A DNA stretch of 37,354 nucleotides from positions 1-37,354 of the forward strand of contig CAHJWN010000038.1 in assembly GCA_903642265.1 (NCBI GenBank), read 5' to 3'. Position 1 is the stretch's first letter. The number at the start of each line of letters is the position of its first letter. Below, in pieces: positions 1 through 8,799 of the stretch. The notes beneath the pieces were generated by a model. That model saw only the letters and a list, made by a program, of their open reading frames with translations, did no database searches and was not told where the DNA came from. The position numbers and the translations under genes were made by a program. This stretch comes from Acidobacteriaceae bacterium. GTDB taxonomy: Bacteria; Acidobacteriota; Terriglobia; Terriglobales; Acidobacteriaceae.

Positions 1-344
<344 letters not shown>

Positions 345-485
345 TCTTGGTTTGCCTGCCATCCAACGACAGGGGTCGGGATGGATCAAGCGCCCCTCGC
401 TGCTCGAAAGAGCGAGAGGTTTATAACTAGTGAGAATGACTAAACCAGATTTCGTATCATCTCACGACTGGCACGTTCAACTATG

Positions 486-497
486 TTGTCAAAGATC
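486..497 (-). promoter_or_regulatory. boxA-like antitermination site in rrn leader
   Basis: The minus strand reads GATCTTTGACAA, close to the boxA core (GYTCTTTRACAA) bound by NusB/NusE in rRNA leaders. It is on the sense strand about 140 nt before 16S, as expected. A -35 reading of its TTGACA was considered, but no -10 box follows at the right distance. Confidence 0.5.
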
Positions 498-705
498 CGA
501 ACTGAATTCGCCTAGGCGGTCAGCTTTGGATCAAGGAACAACCGGGCAAAGCCACGGGTGTGTCCTCGAACTTGATGCGCTGGATTATCGTCTTGTGTCG
601 CTGGCCGTATCGAATACTTGTCTTCGATATCTGCTCTTTACTCGGCTGGTTCAGCCTCTTCAAGAACATGCTCAGCAGTTTGTGACGTCTTGCGCGAACT
701 TTCTG

Positions 706-734
706 AGATTACTAATTCCAATCTCGCTTGTCAA
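706..734 (-). promoter_or_regulatory. rrn promoter P1 (sigma70-like)
   Basis: On the minus strand there is a perfect -35 box TTGACA (729-734), a 17-base spacer and a -10 box TAATCT (706-711). The box just upstream is moderately A-rich. This is the best promoter match in the region. It points at 16S, about 360 nt downstream. Confidence 0.75.
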
Positions 735-1156
735 CCCTTTATTTCACTCTTCAGATAAACTGAACAGCTCAACCGGTCTTCAATCACTCGCGCAGCGCAA
801 AATATCAAAACAACGAACGTCCCGACTAAGGGGCGCGGAGCACTAAGCTCCTCAACTACCAAGCATCAAATCGACGCTTGTTTACTTCACCTGCAGTAGC
901 TTGGGCTTGGATTGGGTCGGACTGGCATATCTTACAATGCCGAGACTCATAACCACGATCAAACGCTTGGACTGCGCTCCGACTTCCCCATTACAAACTG
1001 CCTTATTACTCAAAGGCCGGGTGCGAAGCTGCTGTTTGGTACTCACCGAGAGTATCAAGCTTTGCGAAGTTATGCAAACTTTCATCTCGGAGCGCCGTAC
1101 GAAGCAGATACTTGCTCTTTACTTCTCTGCAAGCTTGCTTCGTTTGCGACTTCCTG

Positions 1157-1185
1157 AGATTAGCAGTGGACGCGACTCTCTGCAA
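1157..1185 (-). promoter_or_regulatory. rrn promoter P2 (sigma70-like)
   Basis: On the minus strand there is TTGCAG (1180-1185), a 17-base spacer and TAATCT (1157-1162). The -10 box and the following CAG-AAGT bases match P1 almost exactly. About 40-75 bases downstream of both promoters is the same block AGTAAAGAGCA. Tandem promoters are usual for rRNA operons. Confidence 0.6.
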
Positions 1186-1279
1186 CTCTCACCTGTGTAG
1201 AAACTGTGCAATCCATGTGCACAAAAGCTGCATCGGCGCGACTGACGCGGGTTTGGCGCGCAGCAGATTCTTGGCCGCA

Positions 1280-2581
1280 CTAGCCTTCGAGCACACCGAA
1301 CCTGCCTAAATCGTCGCCAGTCCAGGCGATACGGACCTCTTTCTTGCCAACGCGAACGACCGGAGAAGAGCCAAGATGCGCCATGGTAACGGTCTGACCA
1401 GCAATTTTTGCCCCGTTGATGCTTACCGCATTTTCCGCCAGCTTGCGCGTGCCTTCAGAGGCTGACGCAGCAAGACCGGCTGCCTGCAGCAGCTTCGCGA
1501 TACGAACGACGCCTGTCGTTATTCCCGAAGTATCGGTCTCTGTCTTCACCAGGTCCGGTGAAGCCTCCACCTGTACGACAATCGCATCTTCGCTCGCCTC
1601 TCGACGTTGAAACTGCTTGGCCCACCCCTCAGCCGCAGCCTCCGCCGCTTCAGGAGAGTGGAAGTCAGTGGTAATGGTGCGCGCCAGGTCCTTCTTTGCC
1701 TGCATGGGATGCAGGCTTCCCGCAGTGACCGACTCCCGCATGGTGTCGATCTCTGACTGACGGAGATCGGTAAGCAGCGTCCAGTAACGCCACATCAGAT
1801 CGTCCGAGATGGACATGAGCTTGCCGTACATTTCGCTGGGAATCTCGTGGATCCCGATGGCGTTTCCAAGCGACTTCGACATCTTCTGCACACCGTCAAG
1901 GCCTTCAAGGATCGGCACCATCAAGATGCTTTGCTGCGGCTGGCCATAGTGCTTTTGCAAGTCGCGGCCGCAAAGGAGATTGAACCGCTGGTCCGTCCCA
2001 CCAAGCTCTACGTCGCACTCCAGCATCACCGAGTCATACCCCTGCGCGACGGGGTAGATGGTCTCATGAAGACCGATGGGCAGCTCCGCCTGGAATCGTT
2101 TATGAAACTCCTCGCGCTCAAGCATCTGCGATACGGTGAACTGCGCCATCAGCTTGACCATGTCGTAGTAGCCGAGCTTGTCGAGCCATTCGGAGTTGTA
2201 GCGAACCTCGGTTGCGACCGGGTCAAGAATCTTGAAGACCTGCGCCTTGTACGTCTCGGCATTGGCGGCAATTTGTTCGGGCGTCAACGGCTTACGCGTG
2301 ACGTTGCGCCCGGTCGGGTCGCCGATCAGCGCGGTTGAGTCGCCGATGAGAAAGATTACCGTATGGCCGAGCTGCTGAAAGTGCCGCAGCTTGCGGATCA
2401 GCACGGTATGCCCTAGATGCAGGTCAGGCGCCGTGGGGTCGAACCCCGCCTTAATGCGCAGCGGCTTGCCGCTCTTTACGGACGCGCTAAGGCGTTCTTT
2501 CAGGGCTTCGAGCGGGAGGATCTCCGCTGCGCCTTTGGTGATGAGGTCGAGTTGGTCTTCTACAGATTGAAAGCTGGGCAT
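1280..2581 (-). CDS. tyrS: Tyrosyl-tRNA synthetase
   Basis: A class I aminoacyl-tRNA synthetase that charges tRNA-Tyr in the cytoplasm. The 433-residue protein has the class I signature HLGH in a Rossmann fold (around residue 55), the [13 protein letters not shown] stretch typical of TyrS, a [19 protein letters not shown] tyrosine-binding region and a KMSKS loop. The C-terminal end ([14 protein letters not shown]) is an S4-like RNA-binding domain. I chose ATG 2581, which begins [10 protein letters not shown] and is preceded by GAAGG at good spacing. A longer ORF reaching 2650 would add 23 uncharacteristic residues and overlap the divergent dehydrogenase. It lies upstream of, and reads toward, the rrn operon. 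Confidence 0.97.
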   Translation of the reverse strand: MPSFQSVEDQLDLITKGAAEILPLEALKERLSASVKSGKPLRIKAGFDPTAPDLHLGHTVLIRKLRHFQQLGHTVIFLIGDSTALIGDPTGRNVTRKPLTPEQIAANAETYKAQVFKILDPVATEVRYNSEWLDKLGYYDMVKLMAQFTVSQMLEREEFHKRFQAELPIGLHETIYPVAQGYDSVMLECDVELGGTDQRFNLLCGRDLQKHYGQPQQSILMVPILEGLDGVQKMSKSLGNAIGIHEIPSEMYGKLMSISDDLMWRYWTLLTDLRQSEIDTMRESVTAGSLHPMQAKKDLARTITTDFHSPEAAEAAAEGWAKQFQRREASEDAIVVQVEASPDLVKTETDTSGITTGVVRIAKLLQAAGLAASASEGTRKLAENAVSINGAKIAGQTVTMAHLGSSPVVRVGKKEVRIAWTGDDLGRFGVLEG

Positions 2582-2634
2582 GGTCGCCTTCAAGTATAAA
2601 GAAGCCGTGGCAATGCAGTTCAAAGAGGTTTGAC

Positions 2635-3423
2635 CTGGCAGACGAGACAAAGAAACCGGCCCACTTTGCGACCTATCCCAGCCTCGAGCACCGCGTCGTG
2701 CTCATTACCGGCGGCGCAAGCGGCATTGGCGAAAAGCTGGTGGAATGCTTCGCGCGACAAGGTGCGCGGGTTGTCTTCATCGACATTGATGATGCTGCAG
2801 CAGGCGATTTGATCGCTCGTCTCGCGCCAGCGGTCGCACAAGCACCGGTCTACTTTCGCTGCGATCTGACTGATTCAGCCTTCACCCCAGCTTGCCTGAA
2901 GCAGATTCTTGAGCGCTTCGGAACCATTGACGTGATGATCAACAACGCCGGCGACGATACCCGCCATAAGACCGAGGACGTCACGCCGGAGTTCTGGGAC
3001 AGATGCATTGCCGTCAACCTGAAGCACCAGTTTTTCGCCAGCCAGGCGGTAATCCCGGGGATGAAAGCGCAAGGCCGTGGGGTGATCCTGAACATGAGCT
3101 CGATTGCGTGGATGATTCCATCGACGGGGCTGCCGGTGTATGTAGCCAGTAAGGCAGCCATCGTCGGGCTGACGCGCACCCTGGCGCACGAGCTTGGGCC
3201 GCACGGGATCCGCGTGAACTGCATCCTTCCCGGAGCCATCGAGACGGCGCGCCAAAGGCAGCTCTGGTATACCGACGAATACGTCGCCGAGGTCATGAGT
3301 AGTCAGGCACTGAAGCGGCTGCTTCAGCCTGAAGACGTTGCGCGGCTTGCACTCTTTCTTGCCTCTGACGACGCGAGCGGCATCACTGCGCAAAGCATGA
3401 TCGTCGATGCTGGCTGGGTCTGA
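2635..3423 (+). CDS. SDR oxidoreductase, XylB-like pentose/sugar dehydrogenase
   Basis: Short-chain dehydrogenase with the NAD-binding motif TGGASGIG, the NNAG strand, catalytic Ser (MSSIA) and YVASK. The [10 protein letters not shown] and WYTDEY segments and the ending ASDDASG...DAGW closely recall Caulobacter D-xylose 1-dehydrogenase (XylB), so oxidation of an aldopentose to its lactone is a reasonable inference. The substrate is not proven. Homologues begin with a YPSL-like stretch, here encoded from about 2674, so the GTG at 2698 is too late. The only upstream start with a Shine-Dalgarno is CTG 2635, six bases after AAAGAGG (2622-2628). It is divergent from tyrS. Confidence 0.85.
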   Translation: MADETKKPAHFATYPSLEHRVVLITGGASGIGEKLVECFARQGARVVFIDIDDAAAGDLIARLAPAVAQAPVYFRCDLTDSAFTPACLKQILERFGTIDVMINNAGDDTRHKTEDVTPEFWDRCIAVNLKHQFFASQAVIPGMKAQGRGVILNMSSIAWMIPSTGLPVYVASKAAIVGLTRTLAHELGPHGIRVNCILPGAIETARQRQLWYTDEYVAEVMSSQALKRLLQPEDVARLALFLASDDASGITAQSMIVDAGWV

Positions 3424-3531
3424 ATGGCGTTCCACATCCCAGAATCGAGACGGGCGGGAATTGAGACAGGTTGAAATTAGACGCAGTCGAGATTGGGAAC
3501 GAGACAGGGTGCACCCAGCATCGAAACACCC

Positions 3532-3954
3532 ATGCCCGATAAGAAGCGCAGAACCGAACGCGAGACGCCGCAGGATGCTTCCCATGCCGACAAGCTCTGC
3601 GTACGCTGCGGACGTACCATCACATGGCGTAAGAAGTGGGAGCGCGACTGGGACGCGGTGAAGTATTGCAGCGACGCTTGCCGCAACCAAAAGACCGCTG
3701 AAAGCGATGTTCAGCTGGAAGCTGCAATCCTCGAACTGCTCAGCGAACGCGGCCGCGACAAGACGATCTGCCCGTCTGAAGCCGCCAGGCTTGTGGGAGG
3801 GAAGGGCTCCCGCGATGACTGGGAATCGCTGATGGAACCTGCCCGGGCAGCCGCTCGACGTCTTGTCGCTGCTGGCCGCATCGTGATCACGCAAAAAGGA
3901 CAGATCGTCGATCCATCCACCGCAAAAGGTCCCATCCGTTTGCGATTGCAGTGA
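3532..3954 (+). CDS. DUF2256/DUF3253 fusion protein
   Basis: A 140-residue cytoplasmic protein. The N-terminal part carries a small treble-clef-like zinc site ([19 protein letters not shown] followed by YCSDACR), as in DUF2256. The rest ([22 protein letters not shown] ... [17 protein letters not shown]) matches DUF3253, a winged-helix-like fold. Fusions of these two domains are common, but their role is unknown. ATG 3532 (MPDKKRR) is preferred over the upstream GTG at 3493 because residues before it are not domain-like. It follows the dehydrogenase by 108 bases that contain several GAGACAGG-like words and nothing else I recognise. Confidence 0.85.
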   Translation: MPDKKRRTERETPQDASHADKLCVRCGRTITWRKKWERDWDAVKYCSDACRNQKTAESDVQLEAAILELLSERGRDKTICPSEAARLVGGKGSRDDWESLMEPARAAARRLVAAGRIVITQKGQIVDPSTAKGPIRLRLQ

Positions 3955-4009
3955 AATTCATCACCTCCCACGAGCAGCGTTGAAGGCGTTTGCGGCCTCC
4001 TATGTCAGC

Positions 4010-4249
4010 ATGACAACCGCCAAGAAGTCGGTAAAGAAAGCCGCGAAGAAGAGCAGCGCAAAGAAGTCTTCCAACGAAAGCAATCCCTGCTGGCCCGGGT
4101 TTGAACCCACTCCCGGCAAAGAACCTGGCACCAAGGGAAGCTGCAAACCAGAACCGGGCGAGCACAGCAAGGCGACGAAGAAGGCCACCAAGAAGGCGGC
4201 TGCTGCTTCAAAACTCGAAAAGGCGGGCAAGCCTAACCCGAAAAAGTAG
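4010..4249 (+). CDS. Small basic protein with histone H1-like Lys/Ala segments
   Basis: A 79-residue protein. Both ends are rich in Lys, Ala and Ser (KKSVKKAAKKSSAKKSS; KATKKATKKAAAASK), as in bacterial histone H1-like tails. The middle has a short conserved-looking CWPGFEPTPGKEPGTKGSC segment with two Cys. A nucleic-acid binding role is an inference from charge only. ATG 4010 is chosen; a TTG at 3980 would add ten residues, and neither start has a clear ribosome binding site. The stop codon TAG (4247-4249) is followed in the same frame by the MmcQ-like ORF. Confidence 0.65.
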   Translation: MTTAKKSVKKAAKKSSAKKSSNESNPCWPGFEPTPGKEPGTKGSCKPEPGEHSKATKKATKKAAAASKLEKAGKPNPKK

Positions 4250-4276
4250 CTCGTTGAACGGATCCAGGCCGCAGTT

Positions 4277-4738
4277 ATACTCGCACGCAGGGACGCCGAA
4301 CAAGCCCGGGCATTCCTGCTCACCCTGCCGCACGTGGTCGAAACCGAGCAGTGGGGCCATAACCTCGTGTTCTGGGTCGGCGACAAGGCGATTGGCGGCA
4401 AGATGTTCGCTCTGATCGACCTTGACACGGAAATGCACGGCAAAATCAGCTACCTTGCCGGGGCTGAACGCTATGCCGAACTCGTGGAGATGGAGGGCTT
4501 GTTGCCTGCGCCCTACTTCGCGCGTATCTACTGGATATCAGCCGAGCGTTGGAATGTCTTTCGTACTGCAGCATGGGAGGCAGAGCTGCGCGCTGCCCAC
4601 GCGCTCACCTTCAAGAAGCTTGCGCCTGGTGTCGCTAAGGCGCTCGCTCTACCCACAAGGTCACTCGAACAGCTGATTGCTGAAAAGACTGCAGCGATCG
4701 CCGCGAAGAGCAAGAGCAAAGCAGCAGCTAAGCCTTAA
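4277..4738 (+). CDS. MmcQ/YjbR family protein without a canonical start
   Basis: The translated stretch matches MmcQ/YjbR (CyaY-like fold) proteins: LPHVVETEQWGHNLVFWVG, GGKMFALIDLD, PAPYFARIYWI. It ends in a Lys/Ala tail (KSKSKAAAKP) like that of its neighbour. Family members usually begin a few residues before the DAEQARAFLLTLPHV helix. Here there is no ATG, GTG or TTG in frame between the preceding TAG (4247) and GTG 4334. At the expected start the codon is AGG (4289). I list ATA 4277, eight bases after CCAGG, as a possible start. Other options are GTG 4334, which loses the first helix, stop-codon readthrough from the upstream ORF, or a mutation. It overlaps the convergent DoxX gene by 11 bases. 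Confidence 0.6.
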   Translation: MLARRDAEQARAFLLTLPHVVETEQWGHNLVFWVGDKAIGGKMFALIDLDTEMHGKISYLAGAERYAELVEMEGLLPAPYFARIYWISAERWNVFRTAAWEAELRAAHALTFKKLAPGVAKALALPTRSLEQLIAEKTAAIAAKSKSKAAAKP

Positions 4739-5099
4739 ATATGCTGCGAAACGCTGGCCAATATCGATAAATGAGAAAAGTCTCGATCAGCGTAAACACG
4801 AGACCCGTCTCAATCCCATTCGGCATCAGCGTCGCATGAAACAGCAGTATGACTACAAGGATTGGCCCTAGCAGCACCAGCGCCACCGGCACATATTTAC
4901 CGATCAAAAGCAGGACCCCGGCCACGATATAGAGCAGCCCGATGAAATGGAACCATCCATGCTGCAACATGATGGTCGCCATCGTGCCACCGTCTCCGGG
5001 CATTGGCTGCATTGGGATGAAGGCATGCAAGCTGTTCGCGCCGAAGATCAGGAACGGCAGCCCCAGCAAAACTCTCGCAATGATCGTAACGATCTTCAC
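4728..5099 (-). CDS. DoxX-like integral membrane protein (copy 1)
   Basis: A 123-residue membrane protein with four predicted transmembrane helices: residues 1-22, 44-66, 69-90 and 98-115. The layout ARVLLGLPFLIFGANSL ... HGWFHFIGLLYIVAGVLLLIGKYVPVAL fits the small DoxX-like family. Members are inner-membrane proteins with poorly defined roles. It is followed after 26 bases by a paralogue in the same orientation, so the pair is probably one transcription unit. The 3' end overlaps the MmcQ-like gene. Confidence 0.8.
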   Translation of the reverse strand: MKIVTIIARVLLGLPFLIFGANSLHAFIPMQPMPGDGGTMATIMLQHGWFHFIGLLYIVAGVLLLIGKYVPVALVLLGPILVVILLFHATLMPNGIETGLVFTLIETFLIYRYWPAFRSIFKA

Positions 5100-5125
5100 C
5101 CTGAATACCTCAGGTTCGGGCTGAA

Positions 5126-5545
5126 CTAAACAGCGTCTACAGGTGTCCGTATCTTCCCGCGAGAGGGCTGTGCGTTTGGGTTCAAGACGCCCAGAAATGC
5201 ATCGCGGTACGCATAGATCAGGTACAGCTCCATCAGCATCCAGAAAAGCGCGAAAGCTAATCCGGACGGTGCCAGCGTGGAGTGAAACAGCACGATGATC
5301 AGAAGGATCGGCCCAAGTAGCGTAAGCCCGAGTGGCACCAGCTTGCCGCTCAGCAGCATGAGGCCGCCCAGGATCTCAAGCGTGGCAATTAGCTTGAACC
5401 AGCCATGGATGAACATCAGCGTCATCAATGCCGTCGCATCGCCAGGAGGCGAGGGCGTAGGGATGAAGTGAAAAAAGATATTGAAGCCGAAGACGGTAAA
5501 AACCAGGCCAAGAAGGAGGCGGACTCCAGTCACGACAATCTTCAT
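5126..5545 (-). CDS. DoxX-like integral membrane protein (copy 2)
   Basis: A 139-residue paralogue of the gene at 4728-5099. It has the same MKIVxxxxRxLLGLxFxxFG start, the same HGWFxxIxxLxIxxGxxLLxGKxVPL core and the same four-helix layout, plus a short polar C-terminus. ATG 5545 is well placed after AGGAG, so the 62-residue extension up to 5731 is rejected; it would also run into the divergent dehydrogenase. Transcribed before copy 1. The pair probably arose by tandem duplication. Confidence 0.82.
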   Translation of the reverse strand: MKIVVTGVRLLLGLVFTVFGFNIFFHFIPTPSPPGDATALMTLMFIHGWFKLIATLEILGGLMLLSGKLVPLGLTLLGPILLIIVLFHSTLAPSGLAFALFWMLMELYLIYAYRDAFLGVLNPNAQPSRGKIRTPVDAV

Positions 5546-5639
5546 AGTGCTCTCCTGACGTGCAATATCTGTGCGGGCCAACTTCATCGGGTGCGAATCT
5601 CGGCCATACAGTCCTGCACGACCCGGTACCATTAGCCTG

Positions 5640-6449
5640 ATGCAGACATTATCAGAGACCGGCGTGCTTTTATCGCTCACAGACCGGGTTGCCCTTATCA
5701 CCGGAGGTTCACGTGGAATCGGCGCGGCCACAGTTCGGCTTTTCCGCCAGGCTGGAGCGAAAATCGCCTTCAGCTATCAAAGCGCAAAGGAGACTGCTGA
5801 CGCGCTGGCGGCTGAGTGCGGCGGCCCGGAACACTGCGTCGCCATTCAGCAGGATCTGGCCGTCCCGGAAGACGGCAAATCGCTTGTCGCCGCGGCGGTC
5901 CGGGCATTCGGACGCCTGGACTGCCTTGTCGTAAACCACGGCGTGTGGCCGTCGCACGATGCCCCGATTGCGACGATGACAACGGAGCAATGGCGCAGCA
6001 CACTCGGGATCAATCTGGATAGCGCCTTCGGTCTCGTCCAGGCAGCCGTCGCCCAGATGCAGCAGCAGCCGCAATCTCAAGCTACAGCGGCGAAGGGTCA
6101 TATCGTGCTGGTGGCTTCTACTGCTGCCCAGCGTGGCGAGGCCTTCCATGCCGACTATGCCGCGAGCAAAGGGGCGCTCGTCTCGCTGACAAAGAGCCTC
6201 TCGTCTGAGCTTGCGGGCCAGGGCATTTATTGCAACTGCGTCGCCCCGGGATGGGTCGGTACCGAGATGTCTCATGCAGCCCTCAGCGATCCGGCCACGT
6301 CCAAGAAGGTGCTGGCCACGATCCCGCTGGGCCGTGTTGGCCATGTCGACGAGATTGCCGGGCCGATTGTTTTCCTCTGCACGCCATTTGCCGGTTTCTG
6401 CTCCGGCGAGATCTTCAACCTCAATGGCGGCGCGGTGCTTGTAGGCTGA
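5640..6449 (+). CDS. SDR oxidoreductase, FabG-like
   Basis: A 269-residue short-chain dehydrogenase/reductase. It shows the nucleotide-binding motif GGSRGIG (near residue 25), catalytic Ser in VASTAA, YAASK with catalytic Tyr and Lys, and the C-terminal NLNGG typical of FabG-type 3-oxoacyl reductases. The usual NNAG is NHG here, a common variant. The substrate cannot be told from sequence. ATG 5640 is chosen because upstream residues lack SDR character; its ribosome binding site is weak. It is followed 28 bases later by the exported protein gene, perhaps in the same transcript as fabZ-lpxA. Confidence 0.85.
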   Translation: MQTLSETGVLLSLTDRVALITGGSRGIGAATVRLFRQAGAKIAFSYQSAKETADALAAECGGPEHCVAIQQDLAVPEDGKSLVAAAVRAFGRLDCLVVNHGVWPSHDAPIATMTTEQWRSTLGINLDSAFGLVQAAVAQMQQQPQSQATAAKGHIVLVASTAAQRGEAFHADYAASKGALVSLTKSLSSELAGQGIYCNCVAPGWVGTEMSHAALSDPATSKKVLATIPLGRVGHVDEIAGPIVFLCTPFAGFCSGEIFNLNGGAVLVG

Positions 6450-6477
6450 GGTGGTCGGCCAGTTCTGGAGTTTCCGA

Positions 6478-7332
6478 ATGAATTTTGCTGTAAAGCTGTC
6501 TGTCCTCGCGTGTGCTGCGAGTCTTCCTCTCCTTGTACCGGCCCGAATGGTCGCGCAGGCTTCGGACATTCCCAGTGCCCAGACCGCCGCCCAGAATGGC
6601 TCTCAGACCCAGGGTGTCGATCAGGATAAGCGCGGTCGCCTCCTGCTCGAGCAGATGGTCACAGCTCTTGGTGGAGAGTCATGGCTGAGCCGGAAGACGG
6701 TTCTTCTACGCGGCAACACGGCTGCGTTCTTTCACGGAGCACCGACTCTGAGCACCACGCCTTATTGGGACTACGTGCAGTTCCCCGACGCCTCCCACGC
6801 CGATCTCGAACGGATCGAATTCACCAAGAAGCGCGATGTAGTCCAGATCTGGACAACGTCGAACGGCTACGAAGTAACGTACAAAGGGACCAAGCCGCTG
6901 CCCGCCGACCAGGTTGCCGACCACCTCCGCCGCCAGGCACACTCGATCGAATCGGTGGTCCACTTCTGGCTGAAGCAGCCCGGCATCGTCGTTCTGTACG
7001 AAGGCGCGACGCAGGTTGAGCGCCGGCCCGCCGACAAAGTGACGCTGCTCGCAGCGAACAACGACGCAGTGACGCTCGAGCTCGATGCGACGTCCCATTT
7101 GCCGCTGCGACGCAGTTACGAGACTCGCAACGAACAGTTCAAAGACCTTGATGAAGAGCAGGAAGAGTACGAGAACTACCAGCCGTACCAGGGTGTGATG
7201 ACCGCGCTCAACATCAGCCGCTATCACAACGGTGATCTCGCCAATCAGCGCTATCTGACCGGCGTAGAGTACGGTGTAGCCACCACCCCGGACATGTTCG
7301 ACACCAGTCTCCCGCTGAAACACAAGAAGTAG
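6478..7332 (+). CDS. Exported protein of unknown function
   Basis: A 284-residue protein with a clear Sec signal peptide (KLSVLACAASLPLLVPARMVAQA, cleaved near residue 27). ATG 6478 follows GGAG at 8 bases; GTG 6451 would spoil the signal. The mature part begins with a helical LLEQMVTALGGESWLSRKT stretch and continues as probable beta-strands, which resembles periplasmic carrier-like proteins seen in Acidobacteria, but I do not recognise a named family. Its place directly before fabZ and lpxA hints at an envelope role. This is an inference only. Confidence 0.7.
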   Translation: MNFAVKLSVLACAASLPLLVPARMVAQASDIPSAQTAAQNGSQTQGVDQDKRGRLLLEQMVTALGGESWLSRKTVLLRGNTAAFFHGAPTLSTTPYWDYVQFPDASHADLERIEFTKKRDVVQIWTTSNGYEVTYKGTKPLPADQVADHLRRQAHSIESVVHFWLKQPGIVVLYEGATQVERRPADKVTLLAANNDAVTLELDATSHLPLRRSYETRNEQFKDLDEEQEEYENYQPYQGVMTALNISRYHNGDLANQRYLTGVEYGVATTPDMFDTSLPLKHKK

Positions 7333-7355
7333 CGCGGTTTATACTGACTGCTGCC

Positions 7356-7928
7356 ATGAGCGAGACCGAAGCAGCCGCAACACCCCGCAAATGTACGATG
7401 GACATCAACGAGATTATGTCCATCCTGCCGCACCGCTATCCATTCCTCCTGATTGACCGCGTGGTCGAGATGGAACCCAGGAAGCGCATCGTCGCCATCA
7501 AGAACGTCACAATCAATGAGCCGTTCTTTCAAGGCCACTTCCCTGGCCAGCCCGTGATGCCGGGCGTGCTGATCATCGAGGCGATCGCGCAGGCGGGTGG
7601 CGCGCTGCTGCTGACTGAGATCCCAGACCGCGAAGACAAGCTGATGCTCTTTACCGGCATCGACAACGCAAAATTTCGGCAGATGGTTCAGCCCGGCGAC
7701 CAGCTTCGCATCGAGATCACAGTTCTGAACTGGCGCAAGACAGCCGTAAAGATGCTGGGCAAAGCTACCGTGGATGGCAAGGTTGCCTGCGAAGCGACGG
7801 TAACCTGCATGGTCGTTCCAAGGCCTGCAAAGACAAGCCCGACAAACTCAGAGAACGCGGCAAGCACCGCAAGCACAAACGTTGAGCTGGTCTCCGAGGT
7901 CCCGCTGGCCGAGGTCACTCACGCGTGA
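7356..7928 (+). CDS. fabZ: 3-hydroxyacyl-ACP dehydratase FabZ
   Basis: Cytoplasmic hot-dog fold enzyme that dehydrates 3-hydroxyacyl-ACP in fatty acid elongation. Key motifs are ILPHRYPFLLIDRV and the active-site stretch GHFPGQPVMPGVLIIEAIAQ with catalytic His and Glu. At 190 residues it is longer than the usual 145-160, because of a Ser/Ala/Thr-rich C-terminal tail of about 40 residues and perhaps a short N-terminal extension. The second Met (7398, MDINEI) matches typical FabZ starts, and neither start has a good ribosome binding site. Its stop overlaps the lpxA start (GTGA), so the two are translationally coupled, as is usual in lipid A gene clusters. Confidence 0.95.
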   Translation: MSETEAAATPRKCTMDINEIMSILPHRYPFLLIDRVVEMEPRKRIVAIKNVTINEPFFQGHFPGQPVMPGVLIIEAIAQAGGALLLTEIPDREDKLMLFTGIDNAKFRQMVQPGDQLRIEITVLNWRKTAVKMLGKATVDGKVACEATVTCMVVPRPAKTSPTNSENAASTASTNVELVSEVPLAEVTHA

Positions 7929-8707
7929 GCATTCATCCCACGGCGATCGTTGCTGAAGGCGCTGTCATCCCTGCAAGCTGCGCCATCGGGCCGTACTGCA
8001 CGGTCGGTGCCCATGTTGTTCTAGGTGAGCAATGCGAGCTCGATTCGCATGTCGTTCTCGACGGTCATCTCACTGCTGGCAACAAGAACCGCTTCTTCTC
8101 CTTCGCCTGCATCGGCATCGCACCGCAGGACCTGAAGTATGCCGGCGAGCCCACTCGCCTTACGCTCGGCGACAACAACGACATCCGCGAGTACGTCACC
8201 ATCAGCCGCGGTACGGTAGGCGGTGGCGGGCATACAACGGTGGGATCGGGCTGCCTGATCATGGCGTATACGCACATCGGCCACGACTCGCACATTGGCG
8301 ATGGCGTGATCCTGGCCAACTCGGCCACGCTAGCCGGCCACGTGACGGTCGAAGACTTCGCAGTCGTTGGAGCGCTCTGCCCGGTCCACCAGTTCTGCCG
8401 CATCGGCAAATACGCATACATCGGCGGCGGCACAACCATCACGCAGGATGTGCTGCCGTACTCGCTGACGTCCATCGAGCGCAACAACCACGCGTATGGA
8501 TTGAACAAGGTCGGGCTGGAACGCCGCGGCTTTACGCCAGACCAGATCAAGGAACTTCGCACCGCATTTCGCGCTTTGACTGGCTCGAAGATGAACACGT
8601 CGCAGGCGCTCGAAGCCATCAACGAGAAGATTGCCGAAGGTGCTGGCGATCACGTCCGCTATCTTGCGGAATTCGTTCAAAACAGCCAGCGCGGCGTAAT
8701 CAAGTAG
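7925..8707 (+). CDS. lpxA: UDP-N-acetylglucosamine acyltransferase LpxA
   Basis: First committed enzyme of lipid A synthesis: moves a 3-hydroxyacyl chain from ACP to UDP-GlcNAc. The 260-residue protein has an N-terminal left-handed beta-helix of hexapeptide repeats (IHPTAIV, IGPYCTVG, VTISRGT) and the catalytic His in THIGHDSHIGDGVILANSATLAGHV. A GALCPVHQFCRIG stretch and a helical C-terminal domain follow. It starts at GTG 7925, overlapping the fabZ stop by 4 bases. Its presence shows that the organism has an LPS-type outer membrane. Confidence 0.96.
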   Translation: MSIHPTAIVAEGAVIPASCAIGPYCTVGAHVVLGEQCELDSHVVLDGHLTAGNKNRFFSFACIGIAPQDLKYAGEPTRLTLGDNNDIREYVTISRGTVGGGGHTTVGSGCLIMAYTHIGHDSHIGDGVILANSATLAGHVTVEDFAVVGALCPVHQFCRIGKYAYIGGGTTITQDVLPYSLTSIERNNHAYGLNKVGLERRGFTPDQIKELRTAFRALTGSKMNTSQALEAINEKIAEGAGDHVRYLAEFVQNSQRGVIK

Positions 8708-8799
8708 GTCGCGGGCTATTGCTGATCAATGTCGCGTTCTCACTATCGGGCACGCACCGGTCTTCCTAAACTCCTCGCATAGGACGCGTGGAGGAACAG

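Larger units (their letters stand above)
345..1279 (-). promoter_or_regulatory. rrn operon leader and promoter region
   Basis: About 930 bases lie between 16S and tyrS without a convincing protein gene. The ORFs here are short, low in recognisable content and lack ribosome binding sites. Read on the minus strand, the region contains two similar sigma70-type promoters, a boxA-like sequence (486-497) about 140 nt before 16S, and a GGAGC-TTAGT-GCTCC stem-loop at about 836-850. The long untranslated leader is typical of rRNA operons, and tyrS lies upstream in the same direction. Confidence 0.75.

Noticed and set aside
630..642. boxA-like TGCTCTTTACT on the plus strand (also near 1110)
   Set aside because: It is on the strand opposite to rRNA transcription. 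The sense-strand match at 486-497 is better. The repeated block itself is kept as an observation.
430..1200. Short ORFs on both strands in the rrn leader
   Set aside because: They overlap promoters and leader sequence, have no ribosome binding site and no recognisable composition; their translated products look random.
2875..3894. 339-residue minus-strand ORF
   Set aside because: It lies opposite the XylB-like dehydrogenase and the DUF2256 gene and is rich in residues typical of antisense shadows of GC-rich genes.
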